Shown here: positions 43,424 to 54,218 of the stretch, piece after piece
Layout: every line of letters begins with the position of its first letter
How positions within the stretch are numbered: the first letter of the stretch is position 1
Origin: Rhizobium lusitanum
GTDB lineage: Bacteria; Pseudomonadota; Alphaproteobacteria; Rhizobiales; Rhizobiaceae
Direction of reading: 5' to 3'
DNA: 64,000 nt
Assembly (NCBI RefSeq): GCF_014189535.1
Contig: NZ_CP050308.1
Coordinates: 3,647,001-3,711,000 of the forward strand
The notes under the pieces: model-generated
Database searches by the model: none
What the model was told of the DNA's origin: nothing
What the model saw: only the letters and a program-made list of their open reading frames with translations
Translations under genes and position numbers: made by a program

Positions 43424-44122
43424 TTAGAGGCCGAGAGCGGTCCGCAGCTCTTCCCGGGCGGCCTCGTATTCTGTCTTGTAGTCCTCATGCGTGGTGATGG
43501 TCTGTGCAATGACCGTGCCCGCGATGCGGCCGGCCTCGATGTCGGTAGCGTAATGGATGCCGCCGACGATGCGGTTGTGGCCATACTCCCAGGCGCGGGT
43601 CATGATGGCGGCCTTCTTCTCCGGCACCATGTTCGAAAGCACGATACCCATCAGCGTCCCAAGCGTCGTGTGGCCGGAGGGGTAGGAACCGGACTTCGAC
43701 AAAGGCACGATCGGCTTGACGAGGTCGCTGTAGAGATGCGGACGCGGGCGTTTCCAGACATCCTTGGCTGGATCGACCACGTCGCCTTCGGTTTCGACGA
43801 TGCGATCGAAGAAGGCCGAGAATTTCGGCAGGTTTTCTTTCGTGAACTTCGGATTGTCGATAACGTCGGAGAAGCGCCAGACGTTTTCCTCGGCATCGGC
43901 AACTGCCCGGGCCGCCATTTCCGGAGTGCGGGTCACCTGCAACGTCAGGATTTCGCCCAGCTCGGCCTTCGTCTGGGCCGAGTCATTGGCAGGCGGTGGC
44001 GGCAGAAGGTTCAGGAGATTGATCTCCTTGGCATCGGCAAATGGCTTGGCGTCGTCGGCGAAAACCGGCGCGGCAAGACCAATGGCGAGAAGGAGCGTAA
44101 AGGTTCTGGCGAGATTGCGCAT
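43424..44122 (-). CDS. periplasmic PAP2-type acid phosphatase (class A)
   Basis: A 232-residue exported phosphatase. The signal peptide MRNLARTFTLLLAIGLAAPVFA is followed by DDAKPF. The PAP2 signature is split as usual: KRPRPH near 122-127, GSYPSGHTT near 145-153, and a later segment EYGHNRIVGGIHYATD with the catalytic histidine. The pattern is that of class A non-specific acid phosphatases. It releases phosphate from organic esters in the periplasm. The ATG at 44122 is chosen over the longer frame to 44299, which lacks a signal peptide. Confidence 0.92.
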   Translation of the reverse strand: MRNLARTFTLLLAIGLAAPVFADDAKPFADAKEINLLNLLPPPPANDSAQTKAELGEILTLQVTRTPEMAARAVADAEENVWRFSDVIDNPKFTKENLPKFSAFFDRIVETEGDVVDPAKDVWKRPRPHLYSDLVKPIVPLSKSGSYPSGHTTLGTLMGIVLSNMVPEKKAAIMTRAWEYGHNRIVGGIHYATDIEAGRIAGTVIAQTITTHEDYKTEYEAAREELRTALGL

Positions 44123-44196
44123 TCGGGGGGCCTCTTCGAATGAGTGACCGCTCTCGCTATCAAACGGGCATCTCAGTCTCATGACAGCCGCTTGCT

Positions 44197-46083
44197 TCAG
44201 CGCGCCGGCGCCAGCCGGTTGACGACGCCGAGGTCGTCGTTCTCGCGCACCTGCTTCAGATGTTCTTCGGCCTGCGTTGCCTCGCGCTGGCGGTTCCACA
44301 TCGAGGCGTAGAGGCCGTTCTGATCCAGAAGGGCGGCATGGGTGCCGCGCTCGGCGATCTCGCCGCTTTTCAGCACGATGATCTCGTCGGCGCCGATGAC
44401 GGTGGAGAGCCGGTGGGCGATGACCAGCGTTGTGCGGTTCTGCGAAACGACATCGAGCGCCGTCTGGATTTCCTGCTCGGTCGTGGTGTCCAGCGCGGAT
44501 GTCGCTTCATCGAGGATGAGCACCGGCGGGGCCTTGAGAACGGTGCGGGCAATGGCGACGCGCTGCTTCTCTCCGCCGGAGAGCTTCAGGCCGCGCTCGC
44601 CGACCTTGGTCTCGAAACCCTCGGGCAACTGACTGATGAAGTTTCCGATCTGGGCGATCTCGGCTGCCGCCGTCACCTCCGCTTCACTCGCGCCGGGGCG
44701 GCCATAGCGGATGTTGTACGCGATGGTGTCGTTGAAGAGCACGGTGTCCTGCGGCACCATGCCGATCACCTTGCGCAGGCTCTTCTGCGTCACTGTGCGC
44801 AGATCCTGATCGTCGATGGTGATCGTGCCGCTCTGGACATCGTAGAAGCGATAGAGCAGTCGCGACAGGGTCGATTTGCCGGCGCCCGAGGGACCGACGA
44901 CGGCGACGGTCTTGCCGGCAGGTACTTCGAAGGAGATGCCTTTCAGGATCGGCCGGGCGGCGTCATAGGCGAAATGCACGTCCTTGAAGGAGATGGCGCC
45001 GTGGCCGATGACCAGTTCCTTGGCGTCAGGAGCGTCGGTCACCTCCGGCTTGACTTCCAGAAGGTCGAACATCTCCTCGATATCGGTCAGGCCCTGGCGG
45101 ATTTCGCGGTAGACGAAGCCGATGAAGTTGAGCGGGACGGAGAGCTGCAGCAGCATGGCATTGATGAAGACGAAGTCGCCAACCGTCTGGTGGCCGTTGA
45201 GAACGGCCCAGCCGGAGACGACCATCATGACTGTGGTGCCCAGGCCGAAGATCACGCCCTGGCCGAAGTTCAGCCAGCCGAGCGAGGTCCAGACGCCGGT
45301 GGCGGCCTTCTCGTAACGCGCCATCGACTGGTCGAAGCGCTTGGCCTCCATCTCCTCGTTGCCGAAATATTTGACCGTCTCGAAGTTCAGGAGAGAATCG
45401 ATCGCCTTGGTGTTGGCGTCCGTATCGCTCTCGTTCATCGTCCGGCGGATGGAGATGCGCCAGTCGCTCGCCTTGACGGTGAACCAGATATAGAGCCAGA
45501 CGGTGACCGCCGTGATGGCGAGATAAGAAAAGCCATAGCCGCGCCAGAAGATGATGGCGGTCAGCAGGAACTCGACGAAGGTCGGGAGGGTGTTGAGAAT
45601 GGTGAAGCGGACGATCGTTTCGATGCCCTTGGTGCCGCGCTCGATGACGCGCGACAGGCCGCCGGTCTTGCGCTCAAGATGGAAGCGCAGCGACAATTCG
45701 TGAATATGCACGAAGGTCCGATAAGCGAGCTGGCGCACGGCATATTGGCCGACGCTGGCAAACAGTGAGTCGCGCAGCTGGTTGAGGCCGAGCTGGATGA
45801 GGCGCGTGACGTTGGTGGCGACGATCAGCGCGAGGGCGCCTACCATGAAGGCCGGCAGGATGCCCTGCATGTCCAGCTTGCCGTTGAGGGCATCGACGGA
45901 CCATTTGAAGAAATAGGGGACCAGCAGCAGGAAGAATTTCGAGATCAGCAGGTAGACGGTCGCCCAGACGACCCGCATCTTCAGGTCCATGCGCCCCGTC
46001 GGCCACATATAGGGCCAGAGATTGACGAGCGTATTCAATGGATTGCTGGAATCCGCCGATATGGTTTTCTTGCGGTCTGCCAT
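44197..46083 (-). CDS. Atm1-type ABC half-transporter
   Basis: A 628-residue ABC exporter with an N-terminal six-helix membrane domain and a C-terminal ATPase. Walker A is GPSGAGKST, the signature is LSGGEKQRVAIA and Walker B is VLILDEATSALD. The membrane part carries the Atm1 hallmark TDANTKAIDSLLNFETVKYFGNE. Bacterial Atm1 homologues export glutathione conjugates and metal-glutathione complexes; mitochondrial Atm1 supports cytosolic iron-sulfur assembly. The ATG at 46083 fits the family; an earlier start at 46119 is possible. Confidence 0.94.
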   Translation of the reverse strand: MADRKKTISADSSNPLNTLVNLWPYMWPTGRMDLKMRVVWATVYLLISKFFLLLVPYFFKWSVDALNGKLDMQGILPAFMVGALALIVATNVTRLIQLGLNQLRDSLFASVGQYAVRQLAYRTFVHIHELSLRFHLERKTGGLSRVIERGTKGIETIVRFTILNTLPTFVEFLLTAIIFWRGYGFSYLAITAVTVWLYIWFTVKASDWRISIRRTMNESDTDANTKAIDSLLNFETVKYFGNEEMEAKRFDQSMARYEKAATGVWTSLGWLNFGQGVIFGLGTTVMMVVSGWAVLNGHQTVGDFVFINAMLLQLSVPLNFIGFVYREIRQGLTDIEEMFDLLEVKPEVTDAPDAKELVIGHGAISFKDVHFAYDAARPILKGISFEVPAGKTVAVVGPSGAGKSTLSRLLYRFYDVQSGTITIDDQDLRTVTQKSLRKVIGMVPQDTVLFNDTIAYNIRYGRPGASEAEVTAAAEIAQIGNFISQLPEGFETKVGERGLKLSGGEKQRVAIARTVLKAPPVLILDEATSALDTTTEQEIQTALDVVSQNRTTLVIAHRLSTVIGADEIIVLKSGEIAERGTHAALLDQNGLYASMWNRQREATQAEEHLKQVRENDDLGVVNRLAPAR

Positions 46084-46212
46084 GTCCGTCTCCGGCGAAT
46101 ATGTGAGGCAGCCGGGCAATGGCGCGTGCTCGCGCAGCCTGGCTGGAAAGGCCCCGTCGGATCATGATCAGGGCAATGGGGTTGGAGGCAGGCTTATACC
46201 ATTTTTATGGCG

Positions 46213-46251
46213 GGTAAAAGCAATGGCCAGGCGCTGATTGCGCCTGGCCAT
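46213..46251 (-). terminator. terminator of the LysM protein gene
   Basis: A 12-base stem, ATGGCCAGGCGC (46223-46234) with GCGCCTGGCCAT (46240-46251), five-base loop, and on the minus strand TGCTTTT after it. It lies 31 bases behind the LysM stop. Confidence 0.88.
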
Positions 46252-46282
46252 ATCGTGTCGGTTTGTCGTGAAAGGTCGCCCT

Positions 46283-48313
46283 TTACAGATGCTCGCCCGA
46301 AAGCCGCTTACGGTGCAGCTCTTCCGCATTCGGCAATGCGTCCTTCGGCAGGCCGAAGACTTGGCCCGGCAGGATGCGGTCCGGATTGTTGATCTTGTCT
46401 TCGTTGGCGATATAGATCGTCGTGTAGCGCACGCCGGCGCCATAGATGCGGCGGGAGATCTGCCAGAGCGTATCGCCGCGGCGGATGATGACCGCATTGG
46501 TGTCCTGCGATAGCGGCGCCTGCTCAAGGGTCTTCGGGCCGCCATTGGAGGCGGCTTCAGCGCTTGCCGGCGGCGCTGTCTTGGGCTTGGCGACGGCGGC
46601 GATCATCTGCTCGAGATTGGGCAGCGCATCGCCAACCGACTTCGGATCCTTCGGCAAGGCCTGCAGCGCGGACAGTGCCTTGAGCGCCGCGTTCGAGGCA
46701 TCCGTGGCCGCCTGTTTCAGCGCTGCATTCGCATCGATCGTAGGACGGAATTCCGAAAGGGACTTGAGCGCGATTTCCGTGCCCGAGCGGGCGGCGGCGA
46801 GTTGTTCGGCATTCGGCAGCTTTCCGTCTGTGAACAAGCTCTTGAGCAGGGCGAAGGCCTTGCCGGCATTCTCCGTCAGCTTGCGGAGCTCGCCTTCATC
46901 AAGCGGCACCATGGTGTTGGCAGCACTGCTGGTGCCGGCGGCCGGTGTCTGCGCCGCGACGGTCAACTGATTGCCTGCGGGGCGGGTGAAGTTGACGCTG
47001 GTGCGCACCACCACGTCGCCATTGTTGCCGAGGACATCGACACGGATCTTGTGGTCGCCGACCGCCAGGGGCAACGTGCCGTCGACGACGAAGTGCCCGT
47101 CGGCTCCGGCGGTGATCTCGCCGATCAGCTTGTCGTCGGCATAGGCGCGGACCTTGGCGTTCGGCTTGGTCGTTCCGGCAACGAAGATCCGGTCGTTCTC
47201 GATCTCGACTGCATTGACCATCACGTCCGGCTCGCCACTGGATGTTGCGGCAGGCGGGGTGGCAGCATTGCTACCGACTGCAGGATTGGCAGAGGCAACG
47301 GCGGCATTATCCTGCGGTTTGGCGTCGGTCGTAGTCGCGGGCGCATTGGTCGTCGTCGCCGGCTCGCTCGGAGTGACGCGTCCCTGCTTGGCCGATGGCG
47401 CGGTGATGATGCGGCTTGCCACGCCGGGCTTGGAGACCATGGCGAGAAGCTGGCTCTTGTCGTCCTTCGGAACTGAAACGGTGGCGACTTCTTCCGATGT
47501 CACGGCCTTGCCGTCCTTGCCGGTCGCGCGCAAGGCCAGTTCATGGTCGCCGGGTGGCAGCGGGTTTTCGAGCACGGCCACGAAATCGCCGGTAGGCCCG
47601 ACCTGGGTCGTGGTCACAACCTTGTCGCCGTCGACGATTTCCAGCTTGGAATTGGGCTCGGCCGAGCCGGCAATGACGGTAGAACCGTCGGGCTCGACAC
47701 GCAGCACGTCGAAGGACGGCGCAGAAGAGTCTGCTGCGGCCTGTGTCTGCGGTGCTGCCTGACCGGTGAGCGCCGCGAGCGCTCTGTCGATTGCAGCGCC
47801 GGCATCGGCAATATTTTCCGGAAGCGACTGGATGATGGCGAGCGCCTTGCCGGCGCCATCATGCGTCGTGTTGATCAAGGCGGTGGTCACGGCGTCCGCC
47901 CCTTGGGGCGCGGCAAAGCCGACGATCGCCTGCAGCGCCGTGATCGCCTTCGTCTTGGTGGCCGCGAAAACATCCTCGCTCGGGCCTTTGCCGTCCTTGA
48001 AGAGCGCCTTAAGATCGGCGAGGGAGGCGGCAGCCGTGCCGCTGAGGTCCGCGAGCTTCTTGGAGACATCGGCGGCATTGATTGCGGTCGCGGCAGCGTT
48101 CTGCGTTGCTTCGCTTGCCTTTTGCGCCGCATCATCAGCTTTTTGCGCACTCTCCGTGATGGTGTTCTTCACCGTGTCACTGGCCTGATTGACGGCATCG
48201 CCGATCGGCTTTTTGTCGCCGTTGATGCGCGGCATCACAAAAAAGACCATCAAGAGTGTTGCAATTACCAGCACCAACAGAGCCAGCCAGCCGGCACGGT
48301 TCTTCATCATCAT
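46283..48313 (-). CDS. large membrane-anchored LysM protein with duplicated modules
   Basis: A 676-residue envelope protein. An N-terminal membrane anchor (about 8-28) is followed by an alanine-rich helical part (96-178), an Ig-like beta domain (202-282), a Thr/Ala/Pro linker (283-362), a second Ig-like domain (364-444), a second helical part (471-575) and a C-terminal LysM domain (about 606-656, RRGDTLWQISRRIYG). The two helical parts share LKALFKDGKGP and LKSLFTDGKLP, and the two Ig parts share similar patterns (VIAGSAEPNSKLEI and FVAGTTKPNAKVRA). LysM binds peptidoglycan, so it may link membrane and wall. The precise function is unknown. Confidence 0.88.
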   Translation of the reverse strand: MMMKNRAGWLALLVLVIATLLMVFFVMPRINGDKKPIGDAVNQASDTVKNTITESAQKADDAAQKASEATQNAAATAINAADVSKKLADLSGTAAASLADLKALFKDGKGPSEDVFAATKTKAITALQAIVGFAAPQGADAVTTALINTTHDGAGKALAIIQSLPENIADAGAAIDRALAALTGQAAPQTQAAADSSAPSFDVLRVEPDGSTVIAGSAEPNSKLEIVDGDKVVTTTQVGPTGDFVAVLENPLPPGDHELALRATGKDGKAVTSEEVATVSVPKDDKSQLLAMVSKPGVASRIITAPSAKQGRVTPSEPATTTNAPATTTDAKPQDNAAVASANPAVGSNAATPPAATSSGEPDVMVNAVEIENDRIFVAGTTKPNAKVRAYADDKLIGEITAGADGHFVVDGTLPLAVGDHKIRVDVLGNNGDVVVRTSVNFTRPAGNQLTVAAQTPAAGTSSAANTMVPLDEGELRKLTENAGKAFALLKSLFTDGKLPNAEQLAAARSGTEIALKSLSEFRPTIDANAALKQAATDASNAALKALSALQALPKDPKSVGDALPNLEQMIAAVAKPKTAPPASAEAASNGGPKTLEQAPLSQDTNAVIIRRGDTLWQISRRIYGAGVRYTTIYIANEDKINNPDRILPGQVFGLPKDALPNAEELHRKRLSGEHL

Positions 48314-48465
48314 TCATCTCCAAGCGGCGGCATCGTCCCCACTCTTGAAATTGCTAACGATTTCGCCTGCTTTTACAAGCTTTCTCAGCCATTTCCGCAT
48401 GTTCTGGCACAAGTTTTCCTTTGAAAATTCTTGACTGAGCATCTGCAGCATAGTTGTTTGCATTC

Positions 48466-49089
48466 ATGACCGACGATTCTGCACCAATTCAATCCATTTG
48501 CGTCTATTGCGGCTCCAGGCCGGGACGCGATCCCGCCCACATGGCCGCAGGCCGCGAGCTTGGCAAGCATATCGCCGAGAGCGGGCTGCGCCTCGTCTAT
48601 GGCGGCGGAACGAAGGGCATCATGGGCGCTGTGGCGAGCGGCGTCCTGTCAAATGGCGGCAAAGTCACCGGCATCATCCCGGAGTTCCTCGTCGATATGG
48701 AAGCGACGCGTCATTCGCTCGGCCAATTGGACGAACTCATCATAACCCCGGACATGCATACGCGCAAACACGGCATGTTTGAGCGCGCCGACGCCTTCGT
48801 CGCGCTGCCGGGCGGGATCGGCACGCTGGAAGAGATCGTCGAGATCATGACCTGGGGTCAGCTCGGCCGTCACGAAAAGCCGATGGTCTTCGCCAATATC
48901 AACGGCTTCTGGGACCCGATGATGGAGCTGATCCGCCACATGACGGAAGAGGGCTTCATCCATACGTCCCACCGTGTCCAGCCGTTGGTCATCGACAAGA
49001 TAGCCGACATCATCCCGGCGATCCGCAAACATGCCGCCGAAGTGCAGGGACCGCGCGATGGCGAAGTGGCCGTTATCTCGAAGCTCTGA
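48466..49089 (+). CDS. LOG-family cytokinin riboside 5'-monophosphate phosphoribohydrolase
   Basis: A 207-residue Rossmann-like protein of the TIGR00730/LOG family. The signature PGGIGTLEEIVE and the earlier YGGGTKGIMGAVA are complete. Family members cleave the N-glycosidic bond of nucleoside monophosphates; plant LOG enzymes make active cytokinin this way. In a plant-associated bacterium, cytokinin release is possible, but general nucleotide hydrolysis is as likely. The ATG at 48466 is chosen over an in-frame TTG at 48454. Confidence 0.9.
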   Translation: MTDDSAPIQSICVYCGSRPGRDPAHMAAGRELGKHIAESGLRLVYGGGTKGIMGAVASGVLSNGGKVTGIIPEFLVDMEATRHSLGQLDELIITPDMHTRKHGMFERADAFVALPGGIGTLEEIVEIMTWGQLGRHEKPMVFANINGFWDPMMELIRHMTEEGFIHTSHRVQPLVIDKIADIIPAIRKHAAEVQGPRDGEVAVISKL

Positions 49090-49186
49090 TGGTAGACAGG
49101 ACTTCGGTGTCAAGTATCGAAGCTTGCTGACCGAATGCGATCGGTTAACATACGGCTCAGTTCTATCTTGAAATGAGAGATCTAAC

Positions 49187-49528
49187 ATGTGGCCGATCTT
49201 CAAGACGTTGTTATCTGGCTCGAAGTTGTTAAACGTGACGGCTGGCGAGATCGTTCTCGCTACTTCACAAGAAAGCGGTGTCTCCCGCCACTCGTTTTTC
49301 GAATGGCGTGTCAAAGAATCCATTGATAAATCCGACGTCTTTATCGCGGTTAAAATGCGGCCCGACAGCTATGCAGGACCGGAAGGCTCCGTCAAAAATT
49401 ATATCAACTTCGATGTTGATACGGCCATTAGGCTTCGCGATAGCTTGAATGAGTGCATCGAGTTTGCGCGCAAATATCAAGAGGCTCGCGTGGGTGCCTC
49501 GGATAGCAACGCTAACGAAATCGCGTAA
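49187..49528 (+). CDS. hypothetical protein with lower-GC codons
   Basis: A 113-residue protein, MWPIFKTLLSGSKLLNVTAG at the start and ASDSNANEIA at the end, with no signal peptide after the first short hydrophobic turn. The central part (SFFEWRVKESIDKSDVFIAVKMRP) looks folded. AATGAGAGA precedes the start. Codons are richer in A and T than those of the neighbours, which hints at recent acquisition or a weakly expressed gene. No family is recognised. Confidence 0.55.
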   Translation: MWPIFKTLLSGSKLLNVTAGEIVLATSQESGVSRHSFFEWRVKESIDKSDVFIAVKMRPDSYAGPEGSVKNYINFDVDTAIRLRDSLNECIEFARKYQEARVGASDSNANEIA

Positions 49529-49567
49529 TTGCGGTCAGAGGAGCGGTTTAGCTACCCTGCATGATGT

Positions 49568-50479
49568 CTAACGCGCCCGGCTCTGGCGCAGCATTGACCA
49601 GCTATAAAGCACCAGCCCAGCCCAGATCAGCGAGAAGGCGGTCATCTGCGTTGTGCCGAAAGGCTCCTTGAACAGGAAGACGGCGATGAGGAAGATCATC
49701 GTCGGCGCGATATACTGCATGATGCCGATGGTGGAGAGCCTGAGCAGCTTCGCCCCATTGGCGAAGATCATCAGCGGCAGGGCGGTCACCAGGCCGCAAC
49801 CGAGCAGAAGCGCCGTATCCGAGATGCCCGTGCGGTAGAGATGGCCTTCGCCGCGCGCTTCCAGATAGAGAATGTAAAGTATCGCCGGGATGCAGAGCAG
49901 CAGCACCTCCAGGAAGAAGCCTTGGTTTGCTCCAACCGGCAATGTCTTGCGGAAAAAGGCATAGAAGCCCCAGGATAAGGTCAGCGTCAACGCCACCCAG
50001 GGCACGGTGCCGGCCTCGATGGTCAGAAGGACCACTGCCGCCGCTGCAAGGCAGATCGCGGCAATCTGCAGCGGTGCCAGCTTCTCCTTCAACAGCACGG
50101 CGCCGAGCGCGATACTGAACAGCGGATTGATGAAATAGCCGAGCGCCGCATCGAGCGAATGTCCGGCGCTGATCGCCCAGACATAGGTTCCCCAGTTGAT
50201 GGTCACCAGCGTCGCCGTCAGCGACGCCATGGCGACCGTGCGTGGACTGCTGAGCGCCACCTTGATATCGCCCATGCGGCCGAGCGCTAAAAGGACAATG
50301 CCGGCGACGGGAACGGACCACAAAATTCGGTGGGCGACGACCTCTATGGCGGGAATATGCGCCATAGTCTTCATGTAAAGTGGCAGAACGCCCCAGAAGA
50401 GATAGGCCGTCAGCGCGAAGCCGAAGCCGCGAAGGCTGTCTCCATTCTTGACGTCAGGTGCGACCGTATCGGTGGCCAT
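49568..50479 (-). CDS. rarD: EamA-family transporter RarD
   Basis: A 303-residue inner membrane protein with ten helices in two EamA repeats. The family block is FALTAYLFWGVLPLYMKTM and later INWGTYVWAISAGHSLDAALGYFINPL, which is typical of RarD. The transported compound is not known. It is behind cimA on the same strand with a 110-base gap. Confidence 0.93.
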   Translation of the reverse strand: MATDTVAPDVKNGDSLRGFGFALTAYLFWGVLPLYMKTMAHIPAIEVVAHRILWSVPVAGIVLLALGRMGDIKVALSSPRTVAMASLTATLVTINWGTYVWAISAGHSLDAALGYFINPLFSIALGAVLLKEKLAPLQIAAICLAAAAVVLLTIEAGTVPWVALTLTLSWGFYAFFRKTLPVGANQGFFLEVLLLCIPAILYILYLEARGEGHLYRTGISDTALLLGCGLVTALPLMIFANGAKLLRLSTIGIMQYIAPTMIFLIAVFLFKEPFGTTQMTAFSLIWAGLVLYSWSMLRQSRAR

Positions 50480-50589
50480 TGGTGTTTCCCGCCCATGTTG
50501 TTTTATTTGGGACGGGATTACTCCAAAGCGTGACGCAGGGCCAATTCATTTCCTTGACGGCATGGTCAAGGTTTTTGATGAACGGCGGA

Positions 50590-52206
50590 TCACTCCGCCG
50601 CTATTCTGCCCGCCATATGCCGGTTCTTCATCAGCTTGTAGATGACCGAATCCATCAGCGCCTGGAAAGAGGCGTCGATGATGTTTTCCGAAACGCCGAC
50701 CGTCCACCAGCGCACGCCGTCGCTATCCGTGGATTCGATCAGGACGCGGGTCACGGCCCCGGTGCCGCCATTGAGGATACGCACCTTGAAGTCGGCCAGT
50801 TCCAGATCATCGATCTCGTGGTGGTATTTGCCGAAATCCTTGCGCAGCGCCAGGTCGAGCGCATTGACCGGGCCGTCGCCTTCGGCAACCGACATGATGG
50901 TCTGGCCGTCGATGATCATTTTGACCACCGCTTCCGAGACGGTCTTCACCCGGCCATGGGAATCGAAGCGGCGCTCCACCATGACACGGAAGCCGTCGAC
51001 GGCGAAGAAGTCCGGAATGGCGCCGAGCGTGCGGCGCGCCAGAAGCTCGAAACTGGCGTCGGCACCCTCGTAAGCGTAACCGGTGGCTTCCCGTTCCTTG
51101 ACGATCTGGATCAGCCGGTCAAGCTTCGGGTCGTCCTTGCCGACTTCGATGCCGCGCCGCTTCAGCGCATTGATGAAGTTGGACTTGCCGCCCTGGTCAG
51201 AGACCATAACCTTGCGGAAATTGCCGACAGTTTCCGGCGGCACATGCTCATAGGTGCGGGGGTCCTTCAGCAGTGCCGAGGCGTGGATGCCGGCCTTGGT
51301 CGCAAAGGCGGAGGCGCCGACATAGGGTGCCTGGTGGTCCGGCGAACGGTTCAGCAACTCGTCGAAGGCGTGCGACAGGCTGGTCAACCCCAACAGCCGT
51401 TCGCCATCGATCGTCGTTTCGAAACGCTCGCTATAGGTTCTCTTCAATGCCAGCGTCGGGATCAGCGTGATCAGGTTGGCATTGCCGCAGCGTTCGCCGA
51501 TGCCGTTGAGCGTGCCCTGGATCTGCCGCACGCCGGCTTCGACGGCGGCAAGCGAATTGGCGACCGCCTGGCCGGTATCATTATGGGCATGAATGCCAAG
51601 ACAGTGCCCCGGAACGCCCTCAGCGATCACGGCTTCGACGATGGCGCGCACTTCCGGCGGCTGCGTGCCGCCATTGGTGTCACAGAGCACGACCCAACGC
51701 GCTCCGGCCTCGTACGCCGTCTTGGCGCAGGCGAGTGCATAGGTCGGATTGGCCTTGTAGCCGTCGAAGAAATGTTCGCAGTCGACCAGCGCTTCCTTGC
51801 CCGCGCCGACAGCCGCGTTGACGCTTTCGGCAATGCTTTCGAGGTTCTCCTCGTTGGTGCAGCCGAGCGCGACCTTGACGTGATAGTCCCAGCTTTTGGC
51901 GACGAAACAGATGGCGTCGGCCTTGGCCTGCAGGAGGGTCGCAAGGCCCGGATCGTTGGAGGTGGAAACGCCGGCGCGCTTGGTCATGCCGAAGGCGACG
52001 AAGGACGCCTTCTGCGTCCGCTTCTCGTTAAAGAAGGCGGTGTCGGTCGGGTTCGCACCGGGATAGCCGCCCTCGACATAATCGAGGCCGAATTCGTCCA
52101 GCATGGTTGCGATCGAAATCTTGTCCTCGACGGAAAAATCGATGCCGGGCGTCTGCTGCCCGTCGCGCAAGGTCGTGTCGAAGAGATAGATTTTTTCGCG
52201 TGTCAT
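50590..52206 (-). CDS. cimA: (R)-citramalate synthase
   Basis: A 538-residue enzyme that condenses pyruvate with acetyl-CoA to citramalate, an alternative entry into isoleucine synthesis. The catalytic start DTTLRDGQQ (Asp10, Arg14, Asp15) and the metal motif GIHAHNDTG are present; the C-terminal part from about 400 is the LeuA regulatory dimer domain. The sequence VEGGYPGANPTD separates it from 2-isopropylmalate synthases. The product was also called AksA-like in older annotations. The long opposite-strand frame over this gene is a shadow. Confidence 0.93.
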   Translation of the reverse strand: MTREKIYLFDTTLRDGQQTPGIDFSVEDKISIATMLDEFGLDYVEGGYPGANPTDTAFFNEKRTQKASFVAFGMTKRAGVSTSNDPGLATLLQAKADAICFVAKSWDYHVKVALGCTNEENLESIAESVNAAVGAGKEALVDCEHFFDGYKANPTYALACAKTAYEAGARWVVLCDTNGGTQPPEVRAIVEAVIAEGVPGHCLGIHAHNDTGQAVANSLAAVEAGVRQIQGTLNGIGERCGNANLITLIPTLALKRTYSERFETTIDGERLLGLTSLSHAFDELLNRSPDHQAPYVGASAFATKAGIHASALLKDPRTYEHVPPETVGNFRKVMVSDQGGKSNFINALKRRGIEVGKDDPKLDRLIQIVKEREATGYAYEGADASFELLARRTLGAIPDFFAVDGFRVMVERRFDSHGRVKTVSEAVVKMIIDGQTIMSVAEGDGPVNALDLALRKDFGKYHHEIDDLELADFKVRILNGGTGAVTRVLIESTDSDGVRWWTVGVSENIIDASFQALMDSVIYKLMKNRHMAGRIAAE

Positions 52207-52250
52207 ACTGTTTCCTCCGGCGAGCCGGTTTCTTCTTGCTCAGTCACTTC

Positions 52251-52289
52251 CTCTCCTCACCCTGAGCTTGTCGAAGGGGCGGGGAGAGG
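52251..52289. repeat. short intergenic palindrome of a common alphaproteobacterial type
   Basis: CCTCTCC (52251-52257) pairs with GGAGAGG (52283-52289), and between them is CCCTGAGCTTGTCGAAGGG, a sequence found between genes of many alphaproteobacteria. It lies between cimA and pip. It could act as a terminator or 3' stabiliser of pip's upstream neighbour, or be a mobile intergenic element. Confidence 0.55.
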
Positions 52290-52295
52290 TATCGT

Positions 52296-53726
<1,431 letters not shown>

Positions 53727-53734
<8 letters not shown>

Positions 53735-54218
53735 GGCTCTTCTCCTGTGGCCAGGTTTGGGTATCGTGATCGGGATGCTGATGGTTGGACAAGCGGATCG
53801 CCTCGGTGCGGTCAGCCTCGTCGCCATCCGGTTCCACCGGAAGTACATCCAGCGCATGGAACCACGGCATTTTTCCCGCGAGATTCGATTGCGCGACGGG
53901 CTGCACCGCCATCGGCTCGTCCAGCGAGCCGAGCGTCACATTGATCGAATCCGCGCCCGGAATGTCATAGAACAAAGGCGTGCCGCAGGTGCCGCAGAAG
54001 CCGCGGCGTACGAGATCGGATGAATGAAACCACGAAGGCTCGCCGCGCGTCAGCTCGAAATCCGTAAGCTTGGCGCTGCCCAGCGGTAGGGCGTAATTGC
54101 CGGAGGCCTTCTGGCACATGCGACAATGGCAGAGATGCGGATAGCCGAGGGCACCGGCGGTTCGATAACGAACCGCGCCGCACTGGCATCCACCACTATA
54201 TCCCGCCGCCATCGTCAT
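53727..54218 (-). CDS. GFA/CENP-V family zinc protein, second of three
   Basis: A 163-residue paralogue of its neighbours with the same zinc motifs (GGCQCGAVRYR, CHCRMCQKASG, GFCGTCGTPLFY) and the same end (QHPDHDTQTWPQE). It is the most divergent of the three in the middle (TLGSLDEPMAVQPVAQSN). The ATG at 54218 overlaps the stop of the first copy (ATGA), and the stop overlaps the next start, so the three are translated as a chain. Confidence 0.9.

Noticed and set aside
44260..45768. 502-codon open frame on the plus strand over the ABC exporter
   Set aside because: Walker A, the signature and Walker B are on the minus strand, and the plus product is an Asp/Gly-rich shadow.
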